Shown: piece by piece, positions 7,617 to 16,115 of the stretch
Position numbering within the stretch: position 1 is the first letter of the stretch
How the letters are laid out: the number at the start of each line of letters is the position of its first letter
Assembly: GCA_964367585.1 (NCBI GenBank)
Contig: CAYIYH010000011.1
Location: 1 to 53,397 of the forward strand
From: CAYJGJ01 sp964367585
GTDB taxonomy: Bacteria > Bacillota > Clostridia > Peptostreptococcales > Anaerovoracaceae
DNA length: 53,397 nucleotides
Reading direction: 5' to 3'
The notes under the pieces: model-generated
The model's database searches: none
Seen by the model: the letters and a program-made list of their open reading frames with translations, nothing else
Told to the model about the DNA's origin: nothing
Program-made: the position numbers and the translations under genes

Positions 7617-8630
7617 ATGATGAAATACAAAATGGTTCAACACAATTTGTTAAAAAACTCTATTGCTGCTTATTTTTCAGCAATAGAGATACATAATAAA
7701 CCAAATATCCGTTATAGATACGAAATAACAACTCTACTGATTATTAATGCGTGGGAACTATTACTTAAAGCATTTATAAAAAAATATGTGAAGAACAAAT
7801 CTATTTACACAAAAGATGGAAATACAATTTCTTTAAATAAGGCACTGGATTACACAGAAGAATATTTAAACTTAACCAAACCGAAAATTTTTATTGCTAC
7901 CAAAGAAAATTTACGGTTAATAGAAGAATATAGAAATAATGTCGCACACTATTATAACGAGGAAATAGAGCCTTGTATTTTTATGTTAACCGCTAAAGCA
8001 ATAGTAAATTTTACCGACTTTATTAAAGAATATTTTTCAAAAGACATATTGGCAGAAGAGGGATTATTCATTTTACCACTAGGATTCAAATTGCCATTTA
8101 GCCCAGAGGATTTTTTAACTAAGAATGTCGCTAAATATGCTTCCTCACCTGACACTAAAAGATTTATCGATAGTGTATATAATGTTATCATTGATTTGGA
8201 TAAACAAGGTGTCGAGGATAGTATTGTTGTTGGATTTGACATTTACTTAGAAAATATTAATAAGGTTAAAAATAGTGACCTTATTGTAGCCATCACATCT
8301 AAAGAAGAAGCTGATGTAAGTTTTTCAAAAGTCACAAAATATCGTCCTTCAAATGATCCCAATGCACTGAAAATTTCTATCAGTGATGATGAAATCCTTC
8401 TACAATATCCATTGTCATACGAGGAAATGGTGATAAAGTGTAAAAAAAGTATTCCAAAGTTCAAGCAAGGCAAAGTATTTAATAATATTATGAAAGAGTT
8501 GAAATTAGATAAGAAGTTTTCATTTCCGAGAAGGTTAAATCCTAAAAGTTTCAATTCTTCTCAGACTACTTTGTATTCAGAAAGCATAATTGAGGAAATT
8601 AAAAGAAGGTATAAACTAATTGCTAAGTAA
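7617..8630 (+). CDS. DUF3644 domain protein, HEPN-like
   Basis: The N-terminal third matches DUF3644. It has an AIEIHNKPNIRYRYE segment, then NAWELLLKAF (about residues 44-53), an IYTKDGNTISL stretch, and ENLRLIEEYRNNVAHYY (about 97-113). R106 and H111 form an R-x4-H motif (RNNVAH), so the fold is probably HEPN-like and may have RNase activity. The C-terminal 200 residues show no motif I know. DUF3644 proteins often lie in defence islands. The start is uncertain: GTG at 7608 and ATG at 7617 or 7620 are possible, and AGGTGG at 7606-7611 fits the ATG codons. The gene probably shares a transcript with the HEPN-like gene upstream. After its stop there are 234 nt without a gene. Confidence 0.72.
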   Translation: MMKYKMVQHNLLKNSIAAYFSAIEIHNKPNIRYRYEITTLLIINAWELLLKAFIKKYVKNKSIYTKDGNTISLNKALDYTEEYLNLTKPKIFIATKENLRLIEEYRNNVAHYYNEEIEPCIFMLTAKAIVNFTDFIKEYFSKDILAEEGLFILPLGFKLPFSPEDFLTKNVAKYASSPDTKRFIDSVYNVIIDLDKQGVEDSIVVGFDIYLENINKVKNSDLIVAITSKEEADVSFSKVTKYRPSNDPNALKISISDDEILLQYPLSYEEMVIKCKKSIPKFKQGKVFNNIMKELKLDKKFSFPRRLNPKSFNSSQTTLYSESIIEEIKRRYKLIAK

Positions 8631-8864
8631 TAAGTGAGTAGTTGCTATTCTTGAATGCTGAATATGTTACAAGTTAGAAATACTTAACTTATCAAACCGG
8701 GAATTAACAGGAGCGAGCATACAAGATAGGCATTGTGAAAGTAGATCTGATAAATTTTTAAAACTTAAAGATTTAATTAAAATATATATTAGAAGAATAC
8801 TTAGTACAAACTTATTTCATTATTAGACTTAAGTTAAGATTTTTCAATAAAAAGGATTATGTTT

Positions 8865-11800
8865 ATGAGTATAGTAAAAACAGACTGGAATATTTTTAAA
8901 GCGAAGTTTTCAGACAACCCACAGTGGTATTTTGAACGGTTTTGTTATTTGTTGTTTTGTCGAGAACATAATAGGTCATTGGGAATACCCCGGTATAAAA
9001 ATCAAGCAGGGATAGAAGTCCAGCCGATAGAACGCAATAATAATGTTATTGGTATGCAAGCTAAATTCTATGACGACAAAACATTGTCCGTGCATAAAAA
9101 AGATCTCATTAAAATGTTGGATACAATTCATGAAAAATATCCTGAAATAAATAAACTATTTCTATATTCTAATCAGGAGTGGGGACAAGGTAAGGATGGA
9201 AAAGAATCACAAGCTGAGATAGATATAAAAAAGCGGGCTTATTATTACAATATTGAAATAGAGTGGAGATTAGCAAGCTTTTTTGAATCCGATTTTGTAG
9301 TAAACGATAACAAAAGTTATTCAAGCTACTTTTTTTCACTTGCAAATACAGAAGATATTTTTGAAAAAGTTGATATTTTAAATAAGGAGTATCATAGAGC
9401 ATTTAAACCACTTATGAGTGGGTTTATACATAGAGCTGAGGAAAAAGAGTGTATAGACTATATTAATCAAGGGGAAAATTTAATAATACACGGGAAAGCG
9501 GGACGAGGTAAAAGCGGAATTACTGCAAATATAGTTAATCAACTTGAATGCGAAAATATTCCTTATTTATCAATTAAACTGGATAAGAGGATTCCGGAGT
9601 ATAATGCAGATAAATGGAGTGAATACTTAGGACTCCCGTGCAATATTGCTGAATGCATAGACTATATTTCTAAAGATACAACAGGAGTTCTCATTTTAGA
9701 TCAATTAGATGCATTAAGGTGGACACAGTCTCATTCAAGGGTGGCATTGGATATTTGCTGTGAAATAATAGATAAGATTAAATTTCTGAATTACAGTCGA
9801 CAGAATAAAATATCAATTGTTTTTGTATGCAGAACTTATGATCTGTTAAATGATAATTCAATTAAGACGATGTTCGAAACTTCTGATGAACAAGATTTTT
9901 CATTGTGGAACAAAATTCAGATAAATGAACTATCAGAGGAAGATACGCAGAATATCATAGGAGACGGATATAAGGCTTTAAATATCAAAACAAAAAATGT
10001 TTTGAATGTATTAAGTAATTTATCAATTTGGCAAGAAATTAATAAAGTCGCTAGAATTGATGAAATTAATGAGTGTACATCAACTTTCAAGTTAATTGAA
10101 AAGTGGTGGCGATCAATAAAGGCAAGTGGAAAGTCATTAGGATTTGAAGAAAAAATATTAGAAGAAAATAAGGAAGTAATTGTTAATACATTTGAAAAAA
10201 GTAATAAAATAGAAATATCTAAACGCAGACTAAAAGTAGATGATTCGATTCTAGAATTTTTTATTTCTCAAAATTTTATTGTTTGTACAGGCGCTAAAAT
10301 ATCATTCACACATCAAACAATACTAGATTACTTGTTTGCCCAGAAAATGGAAGAGAGATTTTTAAATGGATTATCGATAGAAGAAGTAATAGGAAATAAT
10401 CAAACTCCAAATAGGCGGTTTCAATTACAGTTATTAATGGAAATGTTATTTGAAGATGACACCCAAGATTTTATTGAATTTGGAAAGCAGTTAATAAAAA
10501 GTGAAAAAATAAGGTATAGCTTTAAATTTATTTTTTATGAAATATTAAATCAAATAGATGTGTTTGATAACAATGTTAATCAATTTATTATGCAAAATTA
10601 TGAAGATGAAGTAATTATTAATAATGTTTTGCTAAATAATAAAGTTTTCATTCGACTGCTAATGCAAAAAGAGGTGCTTGATAAGTGGATAAAAGATAAT
10701 AATAAATTTAAATATGTATACACCATGCTTTGGAATTTATCAAAAGAGTATAACGACACCGATATTGATTTTATAGAAGAAAATTTAGATTTACTTTGTT
10801 CTGAGGAATATAGAATTAATGATCTTTTTTTGAGAGATGTTAGTGCGGAAAGTGATAGATTCTTTGAGTTACGTATGCGAGCTTATAATAAATATCCAGA
10901 CAAAATAACAAGTTTAGATTTTGATATTGATCAAACTTTTATTAGTTCACCCAAAAGAGCAATAAAGCTCTTAAAGTTTATTCTACAGAATGGAATTGAT
11001 AGTAAAGAATGTGAATTAGAAATAAGAGAAGGATTAATAGATAAATGTAAACCAATAACCATTGAAGAACCGTTATATATTATTAATGAGCTAATAGATA
11101 TCGCTCCAGTTATTAGTGATAACTTATCTAAATATTCCAGATATTGTCATAAACACCGTTTATCTGGAAGGAACATTGAAAGGTTTGTAATTGAACTACT
11201 TAAGCGAGCTACTAAAACTATTGTGGAAAAAAGTCCAGAAATTTTTTTTGATATTTTTAAGTATTATTTTGGTAAAGGTAGTTGCCTACATAATGAAATA
11301 ATACTATATGCTTTGCAATACGTATCGTGTGAGTATAGTGATAAAGTAATTAGTTACATTTTCTCAAATTTTAATAGTAATGCAGTTGAGTTCACGAGTA
11401 GCACGGATAATCAATTAACTTATGCAAAAGAAATAATTCGAAAACATTCAAAATACTGTCAAATTAAACTTTTCGAAGAGATTGAAGAATTTATCTTTTA
11501 CTATAAGTCATCCAATATGCTTGAATTAGCTAGGTATAGATATAATTTGCGCAAATCAGATGGATCAATGGTAACATGTAACTATCATGGTGATTTGCAG
11601 CACGAACTGCTTACTTGCCTTGATCCCCATAGAATAAATAGGAATACAGCTGACTATATTAAAGTATTAGGAAGAAAATTTATATATGAAACAAGTTTCA
11701 ACAAAAATAATTCGGAGGATATACATGTTGTCGCATCATTAATGCAGAGTGAAAAAATGAATAATAGACAATGGGTACTATTACTCTCAAATTCTAATAT

Positions 11801-13130
11801 TTCAGAGAATAGAAGTATTAAATTGATTGAGAAGGATAGATATTGTATTAGTAAAACACTATCCCAATTGGGAAGTGATTTTCAGGAAAGGGTTTTGAAA
11901 GAACCACAAAGATTCACTAAGCTATTTTTAAAAAAATATGATAATATTCGTCTAGAATATATTCCATATTTACTTCGTGGTATATCTCTAAGTGAGGATA
12001 CTAAAATGCTAAAAGTAAGTGATTTAGAAAATATAATCCATGTATGCACAACCCCCTATATTGAAGAGAATTATTCCTGCATTCTGGATGTTATTTCTAG
12101 TAATTTCGAAAAAGAATGGTCTGCGAAAACAATTGATATAATTATTAATACGGCATTAAGAAAAACTGAAGAATTCGAAGCATATGAACATATAAATAAT
12201 AAAGAAGATAATATTAACCATATTTTGACAAGAAGTTTGAATCACACTAAATCTAAAGCTATCGCGACATTGGCTAAGATTTTGACAGTGCAAAAATCAT
12301 TATTTGGCGATTTTAAAGTTATCGTAAATAACAATATTAGTGATAAAGATGTTGCAATAAGATATGCTGTGTTTGAATTATTAAAAGAAATGTATAACAT
12401 AGATAAGGAATATGCAACACAATACATTATTAAACTGTTCAATGAGGATGTATTGACTACAGGTGCTTATCGCGCTGATTACTTAATATATGTTATGTCT
12501 AAATCAAAGGATATGCGACCTGTAATTTTAGCTATGTATTCATCTGGTTATGAACAGTTATATAAAAAAGCTATTCAATTAATTGTCGAGCTTTATTTAG
12601 AAAGTGGGTTTTTTAATGATATTATTGCGGATGTAAACAATATTGAGCATCATAAGAAAAAGATAATTATTCAAACTGCAATTATGTATTACAACAATAT
12701 AAAGTACAATTCACAATGTAAAGAAATTTTAGAGTTGTATAAGGAGGAAAGTTTTGACTTTGAATTTTCACAATTGTTTTCAGATGGCAAGATAGACTTG
12801 GCACGAGACATGCAATTTTTAATGTCGATGAAAGATGTTGGAAAATTTACACTGAAGGCATTAAGAGAATATTTATTTCAAAAAGCACTTTCTGTTATTG
12901 ATTATCGTGATATTATTATACAATTCAGCGAAGACTATATCTTAAAAAATAGTGATAGCAGAGATTATGGGGATGGATTATCAAGTTTGTTATTCGGTTT
13001 ATATGATGAAGTAAAAGATAACAACGAATACCTAGAAGTTTCAAATAAATGTTTAGATCTTATAGATTTAATGTTTGAAAAGAACATAGGAAATACAAGA
13101 TCTTTAAGTAAACAGATTATGGATAGATAG
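8865..13130 (+). CDS. Avs-like STAND NTPase with N-terminal PD-(D/E)XK nuclease
   Basis: The protein has 1421 aa. Residues 1-170 look like a Mrr/Cap4-type nuclease: FERFCYLLF with E24, then GIE (49-51) and QAK (65-67), the core of a PD-(D/E)XK site with Q-x-K in the last strand. A P-loop NTPase follows, with GKAGRGKS (210-217) as Walker A and LILDQLDALRW (276-286) as Walker B. SFTHQTILDYLFAQKM resembles the conserved winged-helix end of STAND modules. Residues from about 480 onward are long, helical and variable, as expected for a sensor array. Avs proteins of this architecture recognise phage proteins such as terminase or portal, oligomerise and degrade DNA; the trigger here is unknown. The ATG at 8865 is preferred over 8859 because the AAAGGA box lies 8 nt before it. 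Confidence 0.78.
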   Translation: MSIVKTDWNIFKAKFSDNPQWYFERFCYLLFCREHNRSLGIPRYKNQAGIEVQPIERNNNVIGMQAKFYDDKTLSVHKKDLIKMLDTIHEKYPEINKLFLYSNQEWGQGKDGKESQAEIDIKKRAYYYNIEIEWRLASFFESDFVVNDNKSYSSYFFSLANTEDIFEKVDILNKEYHRAFKPLMSGFIHRAEEKECIDYINQGENLIIHGKAGRGKSGITANIVNQLECENIPYLSIKLDKRIPEYNADKWSEYLGLPCNIAECIDYISKDTTGVLILDQLDALRWTQSHSRVALDICCEIIDKIKFLNYSRQNKISIVFVCRTYDLLNDNSIKTMFETSDEQDFSLWNKIQINELSEEDTQNIIGDGYKALNIKTKNVLNVLSNLSIWQEINKVARIDEINECTSTFKLIEKWWRSIKASGKSLGFEEKILEENKEVIVNTFEKSNKIEISKRRLKVDDSILEFFISQNFIVCTGAKISFTHQTILDYLFAQKMEERFLNGLSIEEVIGNNQTPNRRFQLQLLMEMLFEDDTQDFIEFGKQLIKSEKIRYSFKFIFYEILNQIDVFDNNVNQFIMQNYEDEVIINNVLLNNKVFIRLLMQKEVLDKWIKDNNKFKYVYTMLWNLSKEYNDTDIDFIEENLDLLCSEEYRINDLFLRDVSAESDRFFELRMRAYNKYPDKITSLDFDIDQTFISSPKRAIKLLKFILQNGIDSKECELEIREGLIDKCKPITIEEPLYIINELIDIAPVISDNLSKYSRYCHKHRLSGRNIERFVIELLKRATKTIVEKSPEIFFDIFKYYFGKGSCLHNEIILYALQYVSCEYSDKVISYIFSNFNSNAVEFTSSTDNQLTYAKEIIRKHSKYCQIKLFEEIEEFIFYYKSSNMLELARYRYNLRKSDGSMVTCNYHGDLQHELLTCLDPHRINRNTADYIKVLGRKFIYETSFNKNNSEDIHVVASLMQSEKMNNRQWVLLLSNSNISENRSIKLIEKDRYCISKTLSQLGSDFQERVLKEPQRFTKLFLKKYDNIRLEYIPYLLRGISLSEDTKMLKVSDLENIIHVCTTPYIEENYSCILDVISSNFEKEWSAKTIDIIINTALRKTEEFEAYEHINNKEDNINHILTRSLNHTKSKAIATLAKILTVQKSLFGDFKVIVNNNISDKDVAIRYAVFELLKEMYNIDKEYATQYIIKLFNEDVLTTGAYRADYLIYVMSKSKDMRPVILAMYSSGYEQLYKKAIQLIVELYLESGFFNDIIADVNNIEHHKKKIIIQTAIMYYNNIKYNSQCKEILELYKEESFDFEFSQLFSDGKIDLARDMQFLMSMKDVGKFTLKALREYLFQKALSVIDYRDIIIQFSEDYILKNSDSRDYGDGLSSLLFGLYDEVKDNNEYLEVSNKCLDLIDLMFEKNIGNTRSLSKQIMDR

Positions 13131-13501
13131 TTATATATAATAATCAAAAACATAATCGGAAGAAGAGTTAAGTATGCATCCTAATAGTGAATTATTATTC
13201 GCTGCTTTGATAGAGAAAAGGCAATTTAAAGCATCCGTTTACTAACTAAAAATCAAGTTAATATTTAATGTAAAATGATAACAGTTAATTGATATCATAT
13301 GAGCGTAATATATAATAATATAGTTTGTGTAAGGATAAGGAAACGGAGTATGGGATTTTTGTGTCAATCCTTGAAAGTGGTGAATCTTTATTTGATATCT
13401 TTGAGGTGTACAATGGATTAGAGCATACTGTTTATATGGTAAGTAAAGTACTTGTATAATTTAGAGTATAAATAATAAGTAAAATTTAAAGGGGTGGGAA
13501 T
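13131..13501. other. Intergenic region of 371 nt without a convincing complete gene
   Basis: This AT-rich gap separates the Avs-like gene from the HNH gene. It contains a short protein-like open stretch (13319-13459, listed separately) and no clear terminator hairpin or consensus promoter. GGGGTGGG just before 13502 is the ribosome binding site of the HNH gene. Confidence 0.6.
13319..13459 (+). pseudogene. Short protein-like fragment, possibly a gene remnant
   Basis: The frame is open from just after a TAA at 13316 to TAA at 13457-13459, 46 codons. It contains a sensible, well-mixed peptide (KDKETEYGIFVSILES, then FDIFEVYNGLEH). No good start codon with a ribosome binding site is seen; only TTG (13325) or the internal GTG (13361) are available. 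It may be the end of a decayed defence gene. Chance cannot be excluded at this length. Confidence 0.25.
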
Positions 13502-15118
13502 ATGGTATCAAAATATTTAAGTTCATTATCTGAAAATGAATACAATTCGTTATCTTCAAAACTTTTAGATATGCAAAATCATAAATGTTATATTTGTAGA
13601 AAAGACATTGACTTATCTTTGCATAGTACAAATATTGATCACATTGTACCATTAGTAAATAAAGGAAAGGATAGTGAAGATAACTTTGCATTAACGCATG
13701 AAAGCTGTAATAAATCAAAGCAAGATGCAAATTTAACTGTTGCAAGGTCGTTAGCAACATTAAAAGAAATAAATGAGAAAATTATAATATCAGATCAAGA
13801 AGGTGAAAAAATAAAATCCGCATCGCTCAAACATGTACTTTCATACTTAGGAGGAAGTACACAGAATTTTAAGTATAAAATTTCAGAGGGAGCAATTTCT
13901 TATTCATTTAGTTCGTGTGGTGATGAAAAGATATATACGTCACCAATATTTGTAGATCCTATTTCTACTGAAAAAACTGTTTTTATAGAATTGCCTATAG
14001 AATATCTGTATCACGATGAACTGATAAATCCAAGAGGAATTAATAGTAGTATCAGCTTATTAGTTAAAGAGTTTTATCTTAAAAATCCTCAGTTGCATTT
14101 AGGACTAGCGAGAATTGAAGATAATAAGATAAAAATTTTTGATGGACAACATAAATCCGTGGCGCAATTGCTATTAGGTCAAAGAAAATTATTGTTAAGA
14201 GTTTTCATTGAACCAAATGTTGATAGATTAATAACAACTAATACAAACGCAGGTAGTAAATTACGTCAAATTGCCTTTGATAAAGCAATAATGCGACAAC
14301 TCCATGATACTTTATATGCTGATAGAATAAAAAAATACCAAGCAGATCATCATTTACAAGACGATGATTACTCTTTTTCTGAGCAACAATTAGTTGACTA
14401 TTTCAAGGGTGAAAGTAATATGAAAAAATATATAAGTGATAGTAATAAACATCAAATTACCCATTCGCCAGACAATAAACTGAGAGCATATATTGATTTT
14501 GAAGGAAGAGCAAAAGAGCTTCCAATATCATATAGTTCATTTGAAAAAACATTTTTAGCTCAATTTTTGGATGCAAAAAGAATATTAACAACTCATATAA
14601 ATTACAAGATAGATGATGAAAAAAATCCACGACAAATTGAGCAAAAACAACTAATAAAATTGCTGAATATTATTGCGGAAGAAGTATATATTGGGAAATT
14701 CAATGCTGATGTAGGAGTTTATAGATTGGAGAGCAAAATAGTTGATAAAAAAGATTCTGATATTACAGATGAGCATTTAGCAGCCTATCGTATATCTAAA
14801 GAAGAAATAATGTATAACTGGATACCTTATTTAAAGGGAGTAATTGTAAATTATTTTGCCAATACGGGAGAGATTCATGAACAGGGTAGCGAGTTTCAGC
14901 ATGAATTTAATGAGCAATTATGGACGAATATACGCAATTTCATGAGAAACCTCGTAGGGTTACCATTGTGGAAAAATCGTGATCTTTCAAGTACAATTTT
15001 CTCAGGAAAGAAAAATTATGATTATTGGAAAGAAGTTTTCTCTACTGGAAATAATCCAGAAGGGGTATGCGTATTAGCACGGCAACTAAATTATGTGGAG
15101 ATGATAAAGTCCAACTGA
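13502..15118 (+). CDS. HNH endonuclease fused to a DGQH (DndB/ParB-like) domain
   Basis: The protein has 538 aa. Residues 24-75 form an HNH nuclease: C29-x2-C32, then IDHIVPL (45-51) with the general-base pair D46-H47, N61, and H66-x2-C69-N70-KSK. The middle and C-terminal part contain KIFDGQHKSVAQLLLGQRKL, with DGQHK at 214-218. This matches the DGQHR signature of DndB-like and ParB-like proteins, which bind DNA or regulate phosphorothioation genes. The remaining 300 residues are helical without other motifs. No Dnd modification genes lie nearby, so the DGQH part probably has a stand-alone role. A likely reading is a modification- or structure-sensing nuclease. GGGGTGGG precedes the ATG. The next gene starts 40 nt downstream. 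Confidence 0.75.
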   Translation: MVSKYLSSLSENEYNSLSSKLLDMQNHKCYICRKDIDLSLHSTNIDHIVPLVNKGKDSEDNFALTHESCNKSKQDANLTVARSLATLKEINEKIIISDQEGEKIKSASLKHVLSYLGGSTQNFKYKISEGAISYSFSSCGDEKIYTSPIFVDPISTEKTVFIELPIEYLYHDELINPRGINSSISLLVKEFYLKNPQLHLGLARIEDNKIKIFDGQHKSVAQLLLGQRKLLLRVFIEPNVDRLITTNTNAGSKLRQIAFDKAIMRQLHDTLYADRIKKYQADHHLQDDDYSFSEQQLVDYFKGESNMKKYISDSNKHQITHSPDNKLRAYIDFEGRAKELPISYSSFEKTFLAQFLDAKRILTTHINYKIDDEKNPRQIEQKQLIKLLNIIAEEVYIGKFNADVGVYRLESKIVDKKDSDITDEHLAAYRISKEEIMYNWIPYLKGVIVNYFANTGEIHEQGSEFQHEFNEQLWTNIRNFMRNLVGLPLWKNRDLSSTIFSGKKNYDYWKEVFSTGNNPEGVCVLARQLNYVEMIKSN

Positions 15119-15157
15119 ATATGTTATATATTACCAACAAACTAAATCGGAGGCAAT

Positions 15158-16030
15158 ATGAATGAAAATAACAGTTATACAAATCAGGCTGAAGAAATGC
15201 AATGGTATTATGTTTCGAATGGTCAACAAGTGGGGCCTATTCCAGAAAGTGAATTATTGAGATTATACTATTGTGGTGGAATCTCAGTACATACTAAGGT
15301 ATGGAAATCGGGAATGGGTGATTGGGTTGAGTTTAAAGATGTTAATTTTTTATCGATGAACTCTCCGCCACCTTTAGTTGGTGATGACATCAATAACACT
15401 CTTGTTTGGATACTGGCATTCATGCCAATACTAGGGACTGTATTAGAATATATAATTGTAGGAGCCCTGGGTATATATACTACATCGATATGGGTTATAA
15501 CAGTAGCCTTTAATATAATGTTGTGTATGTCAGATGAAATGATGCTGCGTAAAGCGGGATATAGTAATGTGAACCGAATTGTATGGACTGTTTTTATTAT
15601 TCCTATTTATTTATTCAGCCGAGCTAAGCTATTAAAGCAGCATAACACATATGCTATTGTGTGGTGCATTACATTTCTTGTATTGATTTTTTCTCCGCAA
15701 GTGATTTCTCAAATAACTGGAGTTGGAAATCCCGCAGCAATATCGGTTGTGCAAGATGGAACCTTGTATGCATATCCTGATGAAACAATAGAAGAAATGG
15801 TTAGTGGGTTTGTTGATAACCCAGAGTGGTCAGTAATTGTTGCAGACGATGGAAATACTTATGTCAATGTAGAAGGTGTTATTCTTTATGATAATGCACC
15901 GGTAGACATGTTCTTGCAGTACCGAATTTATGACGATAATACATTTGAATTCTATGCACTTGAATTCGATGGTATTCCACAAAATACGCTTATGTATACA
16001 ACTTTAATAGAAGCTATGTATTATGAATAA
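15158..16030 (+). CDS. GYF_2 domain membrane protein
   Basis: Residues about 14-58 match the GYF_2 (DUF4339) module: QWYYVSNGQQVGPIPESEL and later TKVWKSGMGDWVEF, a small peptide-binding fold common before membrane domains. Four hydrophobic segments follow, roughly at 85-107, 110-128, 143-160 and 166-186. They lead into a C-terminal domain of about 100 residues (from about 190) of unknown fold that contains VADDGNTYVNVEGV. The protein has 290 aa and no N-terminal signal, so the GYF_2 part is probably cytoplasmic. GGAGG precedes the ATG by 7 nt. It lies between two probable nuclease genes, but nothing in the sequence proves a defence role. Confidence 0.72.
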   Translation: MNENNSYTNQAEEMQWYYVSNGQQVGPIPESELLRLYYCGGISVHTKVWKSGMGDWVEFKDVNFLSMNSPPPLVGDDINNTLVWILAFMPILGTVLEYIIVGALGIYTTSIWVITVAFNIMLCMSDEMMLRKAGYSNVNRIVWTVFIIPIYLFSRAKLLKQHNTYAIVWCITFLVLIFSPQVISQITGVGNPAAISVVQDGTLYAYPDETIEEMVSGFVDNPEWSVIVADDGNTYVNVEGVILYDNAPVDMFLQYRIYDDNTFEFYALEFDGIPQNTLMYTTLIEAMYYE

Positions 16031-16115
16031 TTCTACAATAAGTCCTTTTGTAGAAACTGAATTTAAAGAATAATGTATTAAATCCCTTAGTAAAAGAAAC
16101 TGGAGGTAATTTCTT

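Noticed and set aside
8631..8864. Promoter or small gene between the DUF3644 and Avs-like genes
   Set aside because: No -35/-10 pair with good spacing and no open frame with a ribosome binding site could be supported.
16031..16055. Hairpin TTCTACAA / TTGTAGAA after the GYF_2 gene as a terminator
   Set aside because: The stem has only 8 bp and no T run follows, so termination is not supported.
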